From Alkalimarinus coralli (GTDB lineage: Bacteria > Pseudomonadota > Gammaproteobacteria > Pseudomonadales > Oleiphilaceae), in assembly GCF_023650515.1 (NCBI RefSeq), contig NZ_CP096016.1, positions 2,916,001 through 2,980,000 of the forward strand: 64,000 nt of DNA, given 5' to 3'. A program made the translations under genes and the position numbers. The notes under the pieces were generated by a model. It was given only the letters and a program-made list of their open reading frames with translations. It was not told the DNA's origin and ran no database searches. Each line of letters starts with the position of its first letter. The first letter of the stretch is position 1. This document shows positions 40,397-51,090 of the stretch, piece by piece.

Positions 40397-43300
40397 TAAG
40401 TTCTGACCAGATCGATTTCGGCGGTGATTTCATCATGTAGCGACGCACCGATCGCAGAGCGTTTTTGCTCTGCCATGCGCCGATCAATTTCCTCCCATGT
40501 CACCTCACATAAGTGGCTTTCATGAAGCTCAGGATCCCGCTCGGCAATGAGCAATGATCTCGCTGACTCTCGCGCTAAATTCAGATTTTTATAGGGCGTA
40601 ATCAAATTGACGTGTATATGAAGTTCCTTGAAGACACGAAGCACTCTTCGGCTAACTGCCTCAGCGGTATTTGAAAATGCCTCATCCAAAAATACTGTGC
40701 AATAAATAGGCTTATCATACCCATCTGGAGTCAACACGTAAGCAAGACTCGCGGCAACGATAGTACCGGCAAACGACTCTTTTTCACCGCCTGACTTTCC
40801 ACTACTAGACTCAAGCACATCACGCACACTGAACGTCTGCGAATCAATCTCTTCAGCAAAGAATGACATTTGATATCTTGGATCTAGCAGCCTCAAACTT
40901 TCCATATTGTTGGACGTTCCTGGCGCACTCGCTTTCTCAAGAATTTCCACAACTTCAGCCAAAAGGTTAAATCGAGCTTCATGATCATCACTTGTCGCCT
41001 GACTTAGCGCACTTCTAACTTTACGCTCAAACTCCTGAACATGCGGATACTTTTCACGTTTTGAGCCAAGCTTTAAGTGACTGCCTTGCTTAAATTCAGT
41101 TCGCTTCAACACGCGATTGATTGTATCGATCCGCTCTAAGATATCTTCTCTCTCAGATTCAAGCTTGGTCTTAATTCGAGCCAGAGATTGAGTTGCGTGC
41201 TTATTTAAGCGCTCTTTGAACTGATCGATTAAATCGGGCAAACCCTCTTTTTCAATATAGGAGTAATGCTCTAAATAATCTGGCAGTCCATCTAAGCCAG
41301 TGGGCCAATCAACCGTAAGGGGCTGCCATTTATCTTTTCCTCTAAAGGAGCCCATAATGCCATTTGCAGAGTTTTCAGCAGTGTTTTTAGCAGATCGGAC
41401 TTTTTCCAATTCGCTATCCAGCGTTTTTTCAAACTCCGATTGTTGATCTGCTATTTCTAAAGTGACGACACCAATTCGATCCGACAGGAGTGTCCTAACT
41501 TCATCACTCATACCAGTTGACGCCAATAAACGGTATTTCTCAGCCTGGCGTTGCGCATCACCCTTTTTGGTTTCTAATGCACCTTCATCCTTTTTGAGTT
41601 GCTCTTTATTTTTCTGAATATCTTGCAACAGCTTCTTAGCTGCATCCCAGCGAGATTTAGCCAACTCAAGGTTTCCGCCTGATTGTTCAAGTCTCTCCAA
41701 GTCGGCTTTCACTGTGTCCAAGCGCTTCTGCCAATAGGGTGCGTCCACTTGCTCCCAATTATAGCCATCAATTCTTTCCCAAAGCTTAGCTCTCTCAGCG
41801 ATATTGTTGAGGGACTCTCGTGCCTGGGATAACGTTGCAGCCAACTCTGCCACGCGAGATTCTGCTTCTTTCTCATCGTTATTTAAAAGCACTAAGCGTG
41901 ACTTATTCGAAAAACCAAGACTCCAACTTCTGCGATCATCTATCTTCCGCTGATCTTTCTTTTCAAAGCGGCCTCGTTCCATATGCACGAGACCTTCCTT
42001 TGTCATTGAGAATGGCGTCGCATCAAGCTCATCGGTACCAGACACACATCGCAAATCAAACTTATTCAAGTGAGCTTTTAGCCAATCACGATATGGGTGA
42101 TCTTTCCATACCAATTTACGAAGGTAGCCACGCTCATTAAATTCAGTAAAGTTTGACGGCCTATCTTGAGAATTGTATTTCGCTACAACCTGAGCACGAA
42201 CATGCAAGCCGGTATGCCGTACATTGAGCCAGCGAGTCACCATTGAGTAATTCTTTTGAGGTACTAACAAAGTCGTCCTGAGGCCACCTAGCGCACGCTC
42301 AACAGCTCCCTGCCAAGCTTTCTCATCGTCTTTAACATCAAGTAATTCACCAATAAAAACCAGCTCATCACCAGATAAATTAAGCGACTCGATCATTTCA
42401 TCACGAAGCTGCTGATAGCGGACATCGATGTTTGAGTCTGGGCGAGCTTCTATCTCCCGTATCTCGTCTTTAATATCGTTTAAGCTTTTCTGTTGCTCGC
42501 TCAACTGTGCTGCAATGCCACCAAAATAATCTTGGCTTTGCTTAGTGTCATCTTCGATTTTTTCTAACTTTAAAGTCGCTGCACGCTTATTCGAGATAAA
42601 TATTTCTTCGTTCAGCTCAGCATCCAGCTCCAAACTGCGACAGTCACTTTGATAATTTGAGGATGCTTGTATGACAGAGTTAAGCTTGTCCTTAGCATGC
42701 TGAATGTCTTTCTCAAGGGATTCGATCTTATCGCCACCAAGGTTGAGGTACTCCTCATGCCTTTTCTCTACCGAATCCTGTGCATCATTCTCTTCTTTTT
42801 CGGCGCGAGCAATAGACCTTCCAAGCAATGCTAGCTCTTCTTCTAACTCACTCAGCTTTTTTGACCAAAGCATTGAGAGTGCCTCACCAAAGTAAACGCT
42901 TAAATGATTTTTCTGCAGATGAAGCTTCTCTAAAGCAAGCTTGGATTCGGCAATGGATTCTGAAAGTTCAGGTAATCTACTCAAGTGAGATTTTTGCTCT
43001 TTAGCATCAATCAGCTGTTCGTGAATGGCGACGAGATCAGAGAACTCTTCAACAACCTTCTTGGCATCCTCTTTTACACCACTAGGTTCCAAGACTAATT
43101 CACGGATAAGTTTTGTAAGATCATCTATCTTCTTGAGGCCCAGCGCACGCGATAACAAAGCAGGCGCATTTTTGTTGTCCATGTATAGATGCTTGCGATA
43201 AAGCTCCTGGTAATCAGTAAAGTTGCTATCACAATCGGTAATGGCAGGATCGTCACGCAGCCATTGTTTCAACTTCCTAGCATTTCCTTCACCAAATGCG

Positions 43301-43794
43301 TCTAACAACTCTTTTAGTTGCATGTTCCTTTTTGCAACAAGATAAACCCGCTTAACATCGCTAAGTGTATTAGTTGAGCTCGCTGTCCAAAAAAGTGCCG
43401 CCAGAGTAATACTTGAACCATCTTCACATTGGTAAAGCGCTCGAAGTCCAGTCACAACCCCTTTCTCACGCTTACTTTTGACTCGCGTGGAAGATCCATC
43501 ATGAGCAGACCCAAAGCTTCCACGCATATAGGATAAAAGTGATCTATCAGAGCGGTCGCCCTGAGCCGCAGCAACGTTAAAAGTTGCTTTTCCTGCTGGT
43601 AAAAGTAGAGCCATTAGCCCATCAATAAAGGTCGACTTTCCAGCGCCGTTATCACCTGTTACCAAAGTTCCATCAGAATCGATAGAAGCAGTATGCAAGC
43701 CATGAAAAGAGCCCCAGTTGAAAACCGACAACTCCGCTAATCTTATTTGACCTTGAGCAAACAAGTCAGCTCGTGATGTTGTAACGTCATTCAT
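40396..43794 (-). CDS. jetC: Wadjet SMC-like ATPase JetC
   Basis: 1132-residue SMC-type motor that extrudes DNA loops and senses small circular DNA. Walker A in LVTGDNGAGKSTFIDGL, long coiled coil (about 240-1000) with a central hinge-like block, signature SSGKSGGEKESFAGT and Walker B TVFLDEAFSN. The frame extends to a TTG at 43806; the ATG at 43794 overlaps the jetB stop as ATGAATGA, a translational-coupling arrangement, and is preferred. Confidence 0.92.
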   Translation of the reverse strand: MNDVTTSRADLFAQGQIRLAELSVFNWGSFHGLHTASIDSDGTLVTGDNGAGKSTFIDGLMALLLPAGKATFNVAAAQGDRSDRSLLSYMRGSFGSAHDGSSTRVKSKREKGVVTGLRALYQCEDGSSITLAALFWTASSTNTLSDVKRVYLVAKRNMQLKELLDAFGEGNARKLKQWLRDDPAITDCDSNFTDYQELYRKHLYMDNKNAPALLSRALGLKKIDDLTKLIRELVLEPSGVKEDAKKVVEEFSDLVAIHEQLIDAKEQKSHLSRLPELSESIAESKLALEKLHLQKNHLSVYFGEALSMLWSKKLSELEEELALLGRSIARAEKEENDAQDSVEKRHEEYLNLGGDKIESLEKDIQHAKDKLNSVIQASSNYQSDCRSLELDAELNEEIFISNKRAATLKLEKIEDDTKQSQDYFGGIAAQLSEQQKSLNDIKDEIREIEARPDSNIDVRYQQLRDEMIESLNLSGDELVFIGELLDVKDDEKAWQGAVERALGGLRTTLLVPQKNYSMVTRWLNVRHTGLHVRAQVVAKYNSQDRPSNFTEFNERGYLRKLVWKDHPYRDWLKAHLNKFDLRCVSGTDELDATPFSMTKEGLVHMERGRFEKKDQRKIDDRRSWSLGFSNKSRLVLLNNDEKEAESRVAELAATLSQARESLNNIAERAKLWERIDGYNWEQVDAPYWQKRLDTVKADLERLEQSGGNLELAKSRWDAAKKLLQDIQKNKEQLKKDEGALETKKGDAQRQAEKYRLLASTGMSDEVRTLLSDRIGVVTLEIADQQSEFEKTLDSELEKVRSAKNTAENSANGIMGSFRGKDKWQPLTVDWPTGLDGLPDYLEHYSYIEKEGLPDLIDQFKERLNKHATQSLARIKTKLESEREDILERIDTINRVLKRTEFKQGSHLKLGSKREKYPHVQEFERKVRSALSQATSDDHEARFNLLAEVVEILEKASAPGTSNNMESLRLLDPRYQMSFFAEEIDSQTFSVRDVLESSSGKSGGEKESFAGTIVAASLAYVLTPDGYDKPIYCTVFLDEAFSNTAEAVSRRVLRVFKELHIHVNLITPYKNLNLARESARSLLIAERDPELHESHLCEVTWEEIDRRMAEQKRSAIGASLHDEITAEIDLVRT

Positions 43795-44731
43795 TGGCTT
43801 CACCAATTGCTTCCCCGTCTATGTTATCAATACGGCTGTTATCAACAGGACTTGCTTGAACCGAAGTACCTTCTGTTTGCTGCGCCAATAGTGTGTACTC
43901 GGCCAACATGCTCTCTAAAAAGCTCGCACTGACCACATAACGAATAATCGGAGTTATTTCGTATCGATCTTCAGTCCCGCGAATCGTAGATAACACCTTC
44001 CTCTTAACCATCTCCTTCACTCGAGCTAGCAACTTTTTACGATCTTTAGATACATGATCAGTAATTGGGAGAAAAGGGGTGAGATAGGATTCAAGACGTT
44101 CAATGTCTATCGTAATTTTTTGCTCTCCGGCCGACTCTCTGTCTTGATAATGTTTTCTCAGAACCAGCAATATCAGAGTGTCGTAAAGCGATAGTGCTCT
44201 CTTGGGTATCAATGTTGTCGATTCATCTAATTCAAGATCATCTTGATTCTCAGAGTCAGATTCGACATTAATGTCACCGATATCATTCTGATAATCGGCA
44301 CTAGCAACAAACGCCACCCCCATTTTTTGATCAAGAACTAACTGCAGGTAAACTTCCGACAAATGCTTTCGTATTGCAGATTCATGTCGACAAAGCAACT
44401 CAAAGAGCTTGGATTTTTGCGAAGCCATCACTGAACCTTGCCGCATTAGGTGCACCAGAACCCGCCTTGCATCGTGAGGCATTGTTTCAGAGTGAACAGC
44501 AGAGTCGCTTTGCATTACGGAAGAGGCTAAGGCTTCATCTTCAGACGGCCGAGATGTACTTTCACCCAGCCCCATAGCACTTTCGGAAAGCTGACTTTCC
44601 GGAGCATCTGCTTTGACCACTTCATTCTCGGCAGACTCTTCTTCAGAACCTGGCTTGCCGCCGCTCTTATTGTCGCTCTCTTTATCCATGACGAGAGAAA
44701 AGAAACTGTTCGGAGGAGAATTATTGGTCAT
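43787..44731 (-). CDS. jetB: Wadjet kite-like subunit JetB (DUF4194), with acidic extension
   Basis: 314 residues. The DUF4194 core (about 85-300) reads ARRVLVHLMRQGSVMASQKSKLFELL, YDTLILLVLRKHYQDRE and YEITPIIRYVVSASFLESMLAEY, two winged helices expected for a kleisin-binding KITE subunit. Two acidic, low-complexity stretches are added: an ~80-residue Ser/Glu-rich N-terminus and an insert around 150-175 (DIGDINVESDSENQDDLELD). Compared with JetB proteins I know, this is long. The start codon choice is uncertain; M15 (VMDKESDNK) is an alternative. Confidence 0.88.
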   Translation of the reverse strand: MTNNSPPNSFFSLVMDKESDNKSGGKPGSEEESAENEVVKADAPESQLSESAMGLGESTSRPSEDEALASSVMQSDSAVHSETMPHDARRVLVHLMRQGSVMASQKSKLFELLCRHESAIRKHLSEVYLQLVLDQKMGVAFVASADYQNDIGDINVESDSENQDDLELDESTTLIPKRALSLYDTLILLVLRKHYQDRESAGEQKITIDIERLESYLTPFLPITDHVSKDRKKLLARVKEMVKRKVLSTIRGTEDRYEITPIIRYVVSASFLESMLAEYTLLAQQTEGTSVQASPVDNSRIDNIDGEAIGEANE

Positions 44732-44769
44732 AGTTTTTCCTTAAAGCTTTTTATTCAGGAGGCGTCCTT

Positions 44770-46311
44770 TTACAACGACAACTCATCAATATCTTCGGGG
44801 AATAAATCGAGGGTCAACAGGTAAGTAGGTATTGATGCTTTCAACATAGCTCCTTGCTTATCCATCAATTCCACATCTTCTTTTTGCTCCAAGGCCGTTG
44901 CCCCCACTGCTTTGGCCACTCGTAGATAGGCAACCAGTTCTTCCAAACCAGACTCCAATGGATTCTTAGCAGCCAACCCGGCTATCGACATCGGGCCATG
45001 CTCTTTGAGCGAGTCGAATGTTTTATGTGCAATTTCCCTAACCTGAACTGCATCCAAGCAATCGAGAACATGAGAGCTTGGTTCACGACTGTTTGCTTTT
45101 TCTTCCACACCTGATGTGTCTAACTTATCGTCAGGGTTTCTTAGTCGCATAGCTTCTGGTGACTTAATTTCGATGGGGCCAACAGGTAAACTAAGCGTGG
45201 TTTCGGTTTTTAAGTCCACTCTTAAGCCTAAACCGTCATCACGCATCCCATCCCTTAACAACACAGCCTGCCTTTCAAGTTTTGATAGCAAGCGATCAAC
45301 CGCTTGATTTTCTGCCGCAGCGCCACTTTCGATATAAGAACGAAGACCTTCTTCTGTGCGACGCCTAATGCGAAAAACGCGATCACTTTCGCGGCTTAGC
45401 TCTCGCATCAGTTGATTCAAGAATTGTTGCTGACTACCAGATAGCTGCTTAGCGACAGGCCTATTCAAAATGCTGCGAAGCTGCTCACGAAACTCCATTG
45501 ATCTGTTTTGGTCGCAGAGCAATTGAAAGAACCCCTCAAATGCGCTTCCGGCCTCAGTGGTAGAAAGGAATGCTTCTTTCTCCATAACGGATAAAAGAAT
45601 ATCGCCACGAGATACATCTCCCTCGATTATCTGCACCCTCAGCTCTTTGTCTAACACTCTAATTTCGTCTTCTACTCGACGAAAATCACCCGTTAACACT
45701 GAAGCAAGTTGGTAGATTTCTCTAATTCGCTCTCGCTGCTCTACCTCGCTAAGCTCAGGCACAACTCCGGCCTGTAGCGCATCTATTTCGCGCTGAATCT
45801 CAGCTTTTTTACTTTCCAGCAAGGTGACTCGCTCATCTACATTGGGGCTTATAGCAACAGCTAAGTCACGAACCGCTTCCTGAACAATGCGTAAATGCGA
45901 TGCTGTGGTGCCAGAGTTCCTTTCATCCAAACCCTTACAGAACCTAAGCGCAATCTCACTTGCGTCGGTTTTGGTTAAAGAATCATCCATTTCTCGCAGC
46001 CAACCGGTTCGAATCCACTGATTCAGATAAGTCGCCGCAGACGTTTCTGTGGACCAAATACCCAATTCACGGCTACGCTCTATTTCTGCATGCAGCATTA
46101 TTCGAGCGCGACCGTATGGAATTTCACTTTCCTCAGAAAATAAATCAGCAATAAAAGCCAATATATAAGGCGCATTGTCGGCTCTTAAAAGTTTCCATGA
46201 GGCATGCTCGGCAAATAAGCGCCGATACTTTGCCTGTAAACCCTGAAAGCTCAATGCACCTTCCTCATAGCTCTCTCCTTGCCCTTTATTTAAAACAGTC
46301 GGCTCATTCAC
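44770..46311 (-). CDS. jetA: Wadjet kleisin subunit JetA (DUF3375)
   Basis: 513 residues, DUF3375. N-terminal LQAKYRRLFAEHASWKLLRADNAPYILAFIADLF is the typical start (read in parts), followed by helical segments and coiled coil, then the C-terminal winged helix (MSIAGLAAKNPLESGLEELVAYLRVAKAVG). It bridges the JetC heads in the Wadjet complex. First gene of the operon jetA-B-C-D, which by its DUF3375/DUF4194/SMC/DUF2220 content fits type I Wadjet, an anti-plasmid system. Confidence 0.9.
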   Translation of the reverse strand: MNEPTVLNKGQGESYEEGALSFQGLQAKYRRLFAEHASWKLLRADNAPYILAFIADLFSEESEIPYGRARIMLHAEIERSRELGIWSTETSAATYLNQWIRTGWLREMDDSLTKTDASEIALRFCKGLDERNSGTTASHLRIVQEAVRDLAVAISPNVDERVTLLESKKAEIQREIDALQAGVVPELSEVEQRERIREIYQLASVLTGDFRRVEDEIRVLDKELRVQIIEGDVSRGDILLSVMEKEAFLSTTEAGSAFEGFFQLLCDQNRSMEFREQLRSILNRPVAKQLSGSQQQFLNQLMRELSRESDRVFRIRRRTEEGLRSYIESGAAAENQAVDRLLSKLERQAVLLRDGMRDDGLGLRVDLKTETTLSLPVGPIEIKSPEAMRLRNPDDKLDTSGVEEKANSREPSSHVLDCLDAVQVREIAHKTFDSLKEHGPMSIAGLAAKNPLESGLEELVAYLRVAKAVGATALEQKEDVELMDKQGAMLKASIPTYLLTLDLFPEDIDELSL

Positions 46312-46618
46312 TAGGAATTAGTTATAATCAATAGCAAAACCTTATCATCATCTTTTTGATTATGTCAACAACCATTATTGACACGCATAAGCTATCAGTA
46401 TTATGATCCATGATAAATTTGAGCAGCACTTTATACGTCAAGTGAGATCACTATTGTAAATGGCGGTAGTTTGACGTAAATGCCCAAGACTCAGATAAAC
46501 AAGAGTAATGATGGCCAGCCTTATCCCTTCCGAAGAGTAGGATAAAGCGCAGACCATCAGCGGATAAATAGGTAGCAATTGTTTTGACCACTTTTGATAA
46601 GACAAAGGTCCTCAACCC
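46312..46618. promoter_or_regulatory. Divergent control region between jetA and the WYL regulator
   Basis: 307 bp without a gene. Holds TGTCAA-N9-TTGACA at 46363-46383, whose two arms read as TTGACA -35 boxes pointing in opposite directions. On the plus strand TTGACA is followed after 18 bases by TATGAT (46402-46407). A long imperfect inverted repeat lies at 46510-46558. Confidence 0.55.
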
Positions 46619-47527
46619 TTGATTGAAAACAAAGCACTAGAAGACATCAGCCAAGCGCAGCAAGAAAGGCTATTCCATATAGATTTCAAGCTACGCTTTT
46701 TAGGCGCAGTCAACAGAAATGACCTGGTCAGCCGGTTTGGCATTAAAGCCGCCGCCGCGACTCGGGATATTTCTCTATACAAAGAACTGGCACCTAAAAA
46801 CCTTGTCTACGACACAAAAGCTAAGACCTATATAGAAGCCAATCAATTCAAGCCCCTGTTTGACTATCAAGGGAGCCAAGCATTATCTGCATTGTGCTAC
46901 GGGCTAGGTGACGATCATGTATCAGGCAGCACGTCTTTGGTCACTGCAGAGTCGCCAACTCAACTCAATTTTCCAAACCTAGATGTGTTGGCTGAGATCA
47001 CCAAAGCCATTCACCAGAAAAAGGCGCTTAAGATAGACTACCGGTCCCTCTCCAGTGGTTTAAGCCAACGAGAAATCGTGCCTTTTGCTCTGGTGGATAA
47101 CGGCCTTCGCTGGCATGTAAGAGCCTTCGACCGAAAAAGAGAAAGATTCACCGACTTTGTCATTAACCGCATAGCAAAACCGAAACTGCTCAATACAGAA
47201 ATTACAAAGCCTGAAACGAAAGAAGGCGATATTCAGTGGAACCGTATTGTTGAAATGCACATTGTTCCGCACCCTAACTTGAAACACCCAGAAACCATTG
47301 AGACCGAGTATGGAATGGCAAATGGAATGCTCAAGATACAAGTGCGAGCTGCAGTTGCTGGCTACGTACTAAGACACTGGAATATCGATTGCTCTGAACG
47401 ACACATCCTCACAGGCCCTGAAAATCATCTCTGGCTGCAAAACAGGCAGACCTTATACGGTGTTGAAAACCTGGTTATTGCCCCTGGCTATCAAGACGAA
47501 ACTATCACGGACGATATGGAGCGCTAA
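46619..47527 (+). CDS. BrxR/CapW-like WYL-domain transcriptional regulator
   Basis: 302 residues, TTG start. N-terminal winged helix ([47 protein letters not shown]), a WYL domain (about 120-195, [29 protein letters not shown] and [22 protein letters not shown] as separate motifs) and a C-terminal WCX-like domain. This architecture is that of BrxR/CapW repressors that guard BREX, CBASS and other defence loci and respond to nucleic acid ligands. It ends with ATGGAGCGCTAATGC, so its stop overlaps the helicase ATG by one base; it leads the operon. Confidence 0.85.
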   Translation: MIENKALEDISQAQQERLFHIDFKLRFLGAVNRNDLVSRFGIKAAAATRDISLYKELAPKNLVYDTKAKTYIEANQFKPLFDYQGSQALSALCYGLGDDHVSGSTSLVTAESPTQLNFPNLDVLAEITKAIHQKKALKIDYRSLSSGLSQREIVPFALVDNGLRWHVRAFDRKRERFTDFVINRIAKPKLLNTEITKPETKEGDIQWNRIVEMHIVPHPNLKHPETIETEYGMANGMLKIQVRAAVAGYVLRHWNIDCSERHILTGPENHLWLQNRQTLYGVENLVIAPGYQDETITDDMER

Positions 47528-50500
47528 TGCTAAAACTCGAAGACATTAAAAAAGATGCGCAGGTGCGCGGCATCCAAGCTGAAGAAATTGTCCGCGTCGT
47601 GCAGGTTGAACCGGTTGGTGATGCCGCAATTACGGTTTACTACAAAGACAGCCAAGGCAAACTGGGCGAGCAAATGCTTTTCCGCTCAGACGAGGCACGC
47701 CTTGAACTGGCTACTGTTGGTAGACCATGGGCATTTGATGCGCCGGGTGCCGAGTTTAAATTGGGCTTAGAAGCTTACCGTATCAGCCAAGCTGCCCTGT
47801 TTGACCCAATGATGGCGGTACACACCTCAAACGTTGAGCCACTGCCTCACCAGATCTCTGCGGTATACGAAGCCATGCTACCAAAGCAGCCTTTGCGTTT
47901 TGTCTTGGCCGATGACCCCGGTGCCGGTAAAACCATTATGGCTGGGCTGTTAATTCGTGAGCTCATTATGCGCGGTGATGCCAAGCGTATTTTGATCGTT
48001 TCTCCCGGCTCTCTCACCGAGCAGTGGCAGGATGAGTTACTCGAAAAGTTCGGTGTTACCTTCGATATTTTTAGTCGAGAGAAGCAAGAGCAATGCGCTT
48101 CTGGCAACTACTTTGATGAATCCGACCAACTCATTTGCCGTTTAGATCAGTTATCGCGCAACGAAGAGTTCCAGGAAAAACTCAAAAACACCGAGTGGGA
48201 CATCATCATAGTGGATGAGGCCCACAAACTGTCGGCCAGTTACTTCGGCACCAAAATCAATAAAACCAAGCGTTTTCAACTGGGTGAGCTCCTTGGCTCC
48301 ATCACGCGCCACTTCTTGCTGATGACTGCAACACCACACAACGGTAAGGAAGAAGACTTTCAGATTTGGCTATCCCTGTTAGATGGCGATCGCTTTTACG
48401 GTAAGTTCCGCGAAGGTGCCCATAAAGTTGATGTGTCAGACATGATGCGTCGTATGGTGAAAGAAGAGCTACTCAAGTTTGATGGTACGCCACTGTTCCC
48501 AGAGCGCCGCGCTTATACAGCCAATTACGAGCTTTCGCCGATGGAGGCATCGCTTTACGAACAAGTGACCACCTACGTGCGTGAAGAGATGAACCGCGCC
48601 GATAACCTCGACAGCAAAAAGAAGAACAACGTTGGCTTCGCACTAACCATGCTGCAACGCAGGCTGGCTTCCAGCCCAGAAGCCATCTACCAGTCATTGA
48701 AACGTCGCCGCAAGCGCTTAGAAGATCGCCTAGAAGAAACCAAACTCATGGCGCGTGGTCAGGCTGTTCAAAAAGATGGCCAGTCTGGTGCTGGAGTAGC
48801 CGAAACATTGGGCGAATACACTGTTAAAAAGAAAATCGATATACCGGATAACTTTGACGAACTCGATGAAGACTTAAGCGCAGAAGAATACGAAATTCTC
48901 TCCGAGCAAGTGGTCGATCAGGCATCGGCAGCAGAAACCATTCCGGAACTTGAGGCCGAAATACTCAGTTTAAAAGATCTAGAGCATCAGGCGCTTACTG
49001 TTGTGCAATCCGGCAACGACAAAAAGTGGGAAGAACTTTCTTACCTGTTGCAAGACAAGCCAGAAATGTTCACCGCCAGTGGTGCTCGTCGCAAGCTTCT
49101 GATATTTACCGAACATAAAGACACCCTGAACTACTTGGTGAAGCGCATCGGTGACATGCTCGGCAACGAAAACGCGGTGCGTACTATTTATGGTGGCACC
49201 AACCGGGATGAACGCCGCAAAGTACAGGAAGAGTTCCGTAACGATCCAGAAGTGGTTGTATTAGTTGCCACCGATGCCGCAGGCGAAGGTGTGAACCTGC
49301 AAAACGCCAACCTCATGGTGAACTACGACCTGCCTTGGAACCCAAATCGCCTGGAACAGCGCTTTGGTCGTATTCACCGTATTGGTCAAACCGACGTCTG
49401 TCACCTCTGGAATATCGTTGCCGCCGAAACCCGTGAAGGTGAAGTATTCAAAAAGCTCTTCGACAAGATTGAGATCGAAAAAGAAGCACTGGGCGGCAAA
49501 GTCTTCGATGTGCTCGGTGAAGCCTTCGACAACGTATCGCTAAAAGACCTATTAGTTGATGCCATTCGCTATGGCGAAGCCCCAGAAACCAAGGCCAAAA
49601 TGAACGAAGTGATCGATGGTGCGCTCGATGCTGAGCACTTGAAAGAAATCCTGCGTCGTAACGCTTTGGTCGAGCAGCACATGGGGCTAGAAGAGCTCTA
49701 TGCTGTTAAAGAAGAAATGGAAAAGGCAGAAGCCCGTAAACTACAACCTTACTTCATTCGTGCCTTTTTTACCGAAGCATTCCAAACCTTGGGCGGTGAA
49801 ATGCGCAACCGTGAATCGGGCCGCTTTGAGGTGCGCCATGTGCCTGCCGCCATTCGTGAGCGCGACCGCATCATCGGCGAAACGCGAACCCCAGTATTGC
49901 GAAAATATGAACGTATCTGCTTCGAAAAGCAGCATGTTCGGCAGCAAGGCAAGCCGATGGCCGACCTGATTCACCCATCGCACCCATTAATGCATGCCTC
50001 AACCGATTTGGTGCTAGAGGCCCATCGCCCCAAGCTCAAGCAAGGTACTGTGTTGGTAGACCCAAATGATGATGGTTTAGAACCAAAAGTACTCTTCATG
50101 GTGGACCATACGGTAAGAGAAGGCGGCAACTCCACAGATATCGCATCGCGTAGATTGCAGTTTGTAGAGATCGACGAAAAAGGCAATGCCATCAATGCAG
50201 GCTGGGCACCTCACCTCGATTTGCAACCGATCGATGACTACGACTTAAAACTGGTTGGCGGTGTTCTTAATGCCCCCTGGTTGAATGGAGAGCACAACAA
50301 CCTTGAAGCATTAGCTTTAAACCACGCGTCACAGCAACTGGTGCCCGAACACTATGGCGAAGTGAAAGGTCGCCGTGAACGCCAGGCAGATAAAACCCTT
50401 GCGGCAGTGAATGAGCGCCTAGTGAAAGAGATTAACTACTGGTCTGACCGCTACATCAAACTGCAAGACGATGTGAACGCAGGCAAACAACCCCGCATGC

Positions 50501-51090
50501 AGCCTGAAATGGCACGTCGCCGCGTGGATGAACTCACCGCTCGGTTAGAGCAGCGTAAAACAGAACTAGAAGCACTGAAAAACGTCGTCTCCAGTACGCC
50601 AGTGGTAATGGGCGGCGCCCTAGTCATTCCGCAAGGCTTGTTGGCTCATCGCAAAGGCGAAACCCAATTTAGTGTCGATGCCGAAGCCCGCTCTCGCGTG
50701 GAGCGCATCGCCATGCATGCCGTAATGAATATCGAGCGCAGTTTTGGCTTTGAAGTAAAAGACGTTGGTGCAGAAAAATGCGGTTGGGATGTTACCTCAC
50801 GCCCACCTGCCAATGCCGATGGATCAATCCGGCCAGATCGTCACATAGAAGTGAAAGGCCGCGCCAAAGGTAAAAGCACCATTACTGTTAGCCGTAATGA
50901 AATCATCTACGGCTTAAACCAGGCAGACAAATTTATGCTCGCCATAGTCATTGTCGACGGAGAAGAATTTGAAGGGCCGTATTACGTAAAAACGCCGTTC
51001 ACCGCCGAGCCAGACTTTGGTGTAGCCAGTATTAATTATGATCTCAGTGACCTGCTGTCGAAAGCAGTATCACCGGAGCAAACGACATGA
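47527..51090 (+). CDS. SNF2-family helicase with C-terminal DUF3883 nuclease-like domain
   Basis: 1187 residues. Superfamily 2 helicase: Walker A DDPGAGKT (129-136), DEAH (230-233), [14 protein letters not shown] and arginine finger motif [11 protein letters not shown] (about 611). The C-terminus is DUF3883, with Asp1088 in CGWDVTS and HIEVKGR (Glu1108, Lys1110), a spacing compatible with a PD-(D/E)XK fold. It is the helicase partner of the DUF1156 methylase and DUF499 ATPase downstream. The last 58 residues are duplicated at 53198-53373. Its TGA overlaps the next ATG (ATGA). Confidence 0.88.
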   Translation: MLKLEDIKKDAQVRGIQAEEIVRVVQVEPVGDAAITVYYKDSQGKLGEQMLFRSDEARLELATVGRPWAFDAPGAEFKLGLEAYRISQAALFDPMMAVHTSNVEPLPHQISAVYEAMLPKQPLRFVLADDPGAGKTIMAGLLIRELIMRGDAKRILIVSPGSLTEQWQDELLEKFGVTFDIFSREKQEQCASGNYFDESDQLICRLDQLSRNEEFQEKLKNTEWDIIIVDEAHKLSASYFGTKINKTKRFQLGELLGSITRHFLLMTATPHNGKEEDFQIWLSLLDGDRFYGKFREGAHKVDVSDMMRRMVKEELLKFDGTPLFPERRAYTANYELSPMEASLYEQVTTYVREEMNRADNLDSKKKNNVGFALTMLQRRLASSPEAIYQSLKRRRKRLEDRLEETKLMARGQAVQKDGQSGAGVAETLGEYTVKKKIDIPDNFDELDEDLSAEEYEILSEQVVDQASAAETIPELEAEILSLKDLEHQALTVVQSGNDKKWEELSYLLQDKPEMFTASGARRKLLIFTEHKDTLNYLVKRIGDMLGNENAVRTIYGGTNRDERRKVQEEFRNDPEVVVLVATDAAGEGVNLQNANLMVNYDLPWNPNRLEQRFGRIHRIGQTDVCHLWNIVAAETREGEVFKKLFDKIEIEKEALGGKVFDVLGEAFDNVSLKDLLVDAIRYGEAPETKAKMNEVIDGALDAEHLKEILRRNALVEQHMGLEELYAVKEEMEKAEARKLQPYFIRAFFTEAFQTLGGEMRNRESGRFEVRHVPAAIRERDRIIGETRTPVLRKYERICFEKQHVRQQGKPMADLIHPSHPLMHASTDLVLEAHRPKLKQGTVLVDPNDDGLEPKVLFMVDHTVREGGNSTDIASRRLQFVEIDEKGNAINAGWAPHLDLQPIDDYDLKLVGGVLNAPWLNGEHNNLEALALNHASQQLVPEHYGEVKGRRERQADKTLAAVNERLVKEINYWSDRYIKLQDDVNAGKQPRMQPEMARRRVDELTARLEQRKTELEALKNVVSSTPVVMGGALVIPQGLLAHRKGETQFSVDAEARSRVERIAMHAVMNIERSFGFEVKDVGAEKCGWDVTSRPPANADGSIRPDRHIEVKGRAKGKSTITVSRNEIIYGLNQADKFMLAIVIVDGEEFEGPYYVKTPFTAEPDFGVASINYDLSDLLSKAVSPEQTT
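50912..51087 (+). repeat. Direct repeat copy A: 3' end of helicase gene
   Basis: 176-bp segment coding helicase residues ~1130-1187. Copy B is at 53198-53373. By hand count there are 12 differences in the first ~170 bp, mostly at third codon positions, and divergence in the last six bases. Confidence 0.9.
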
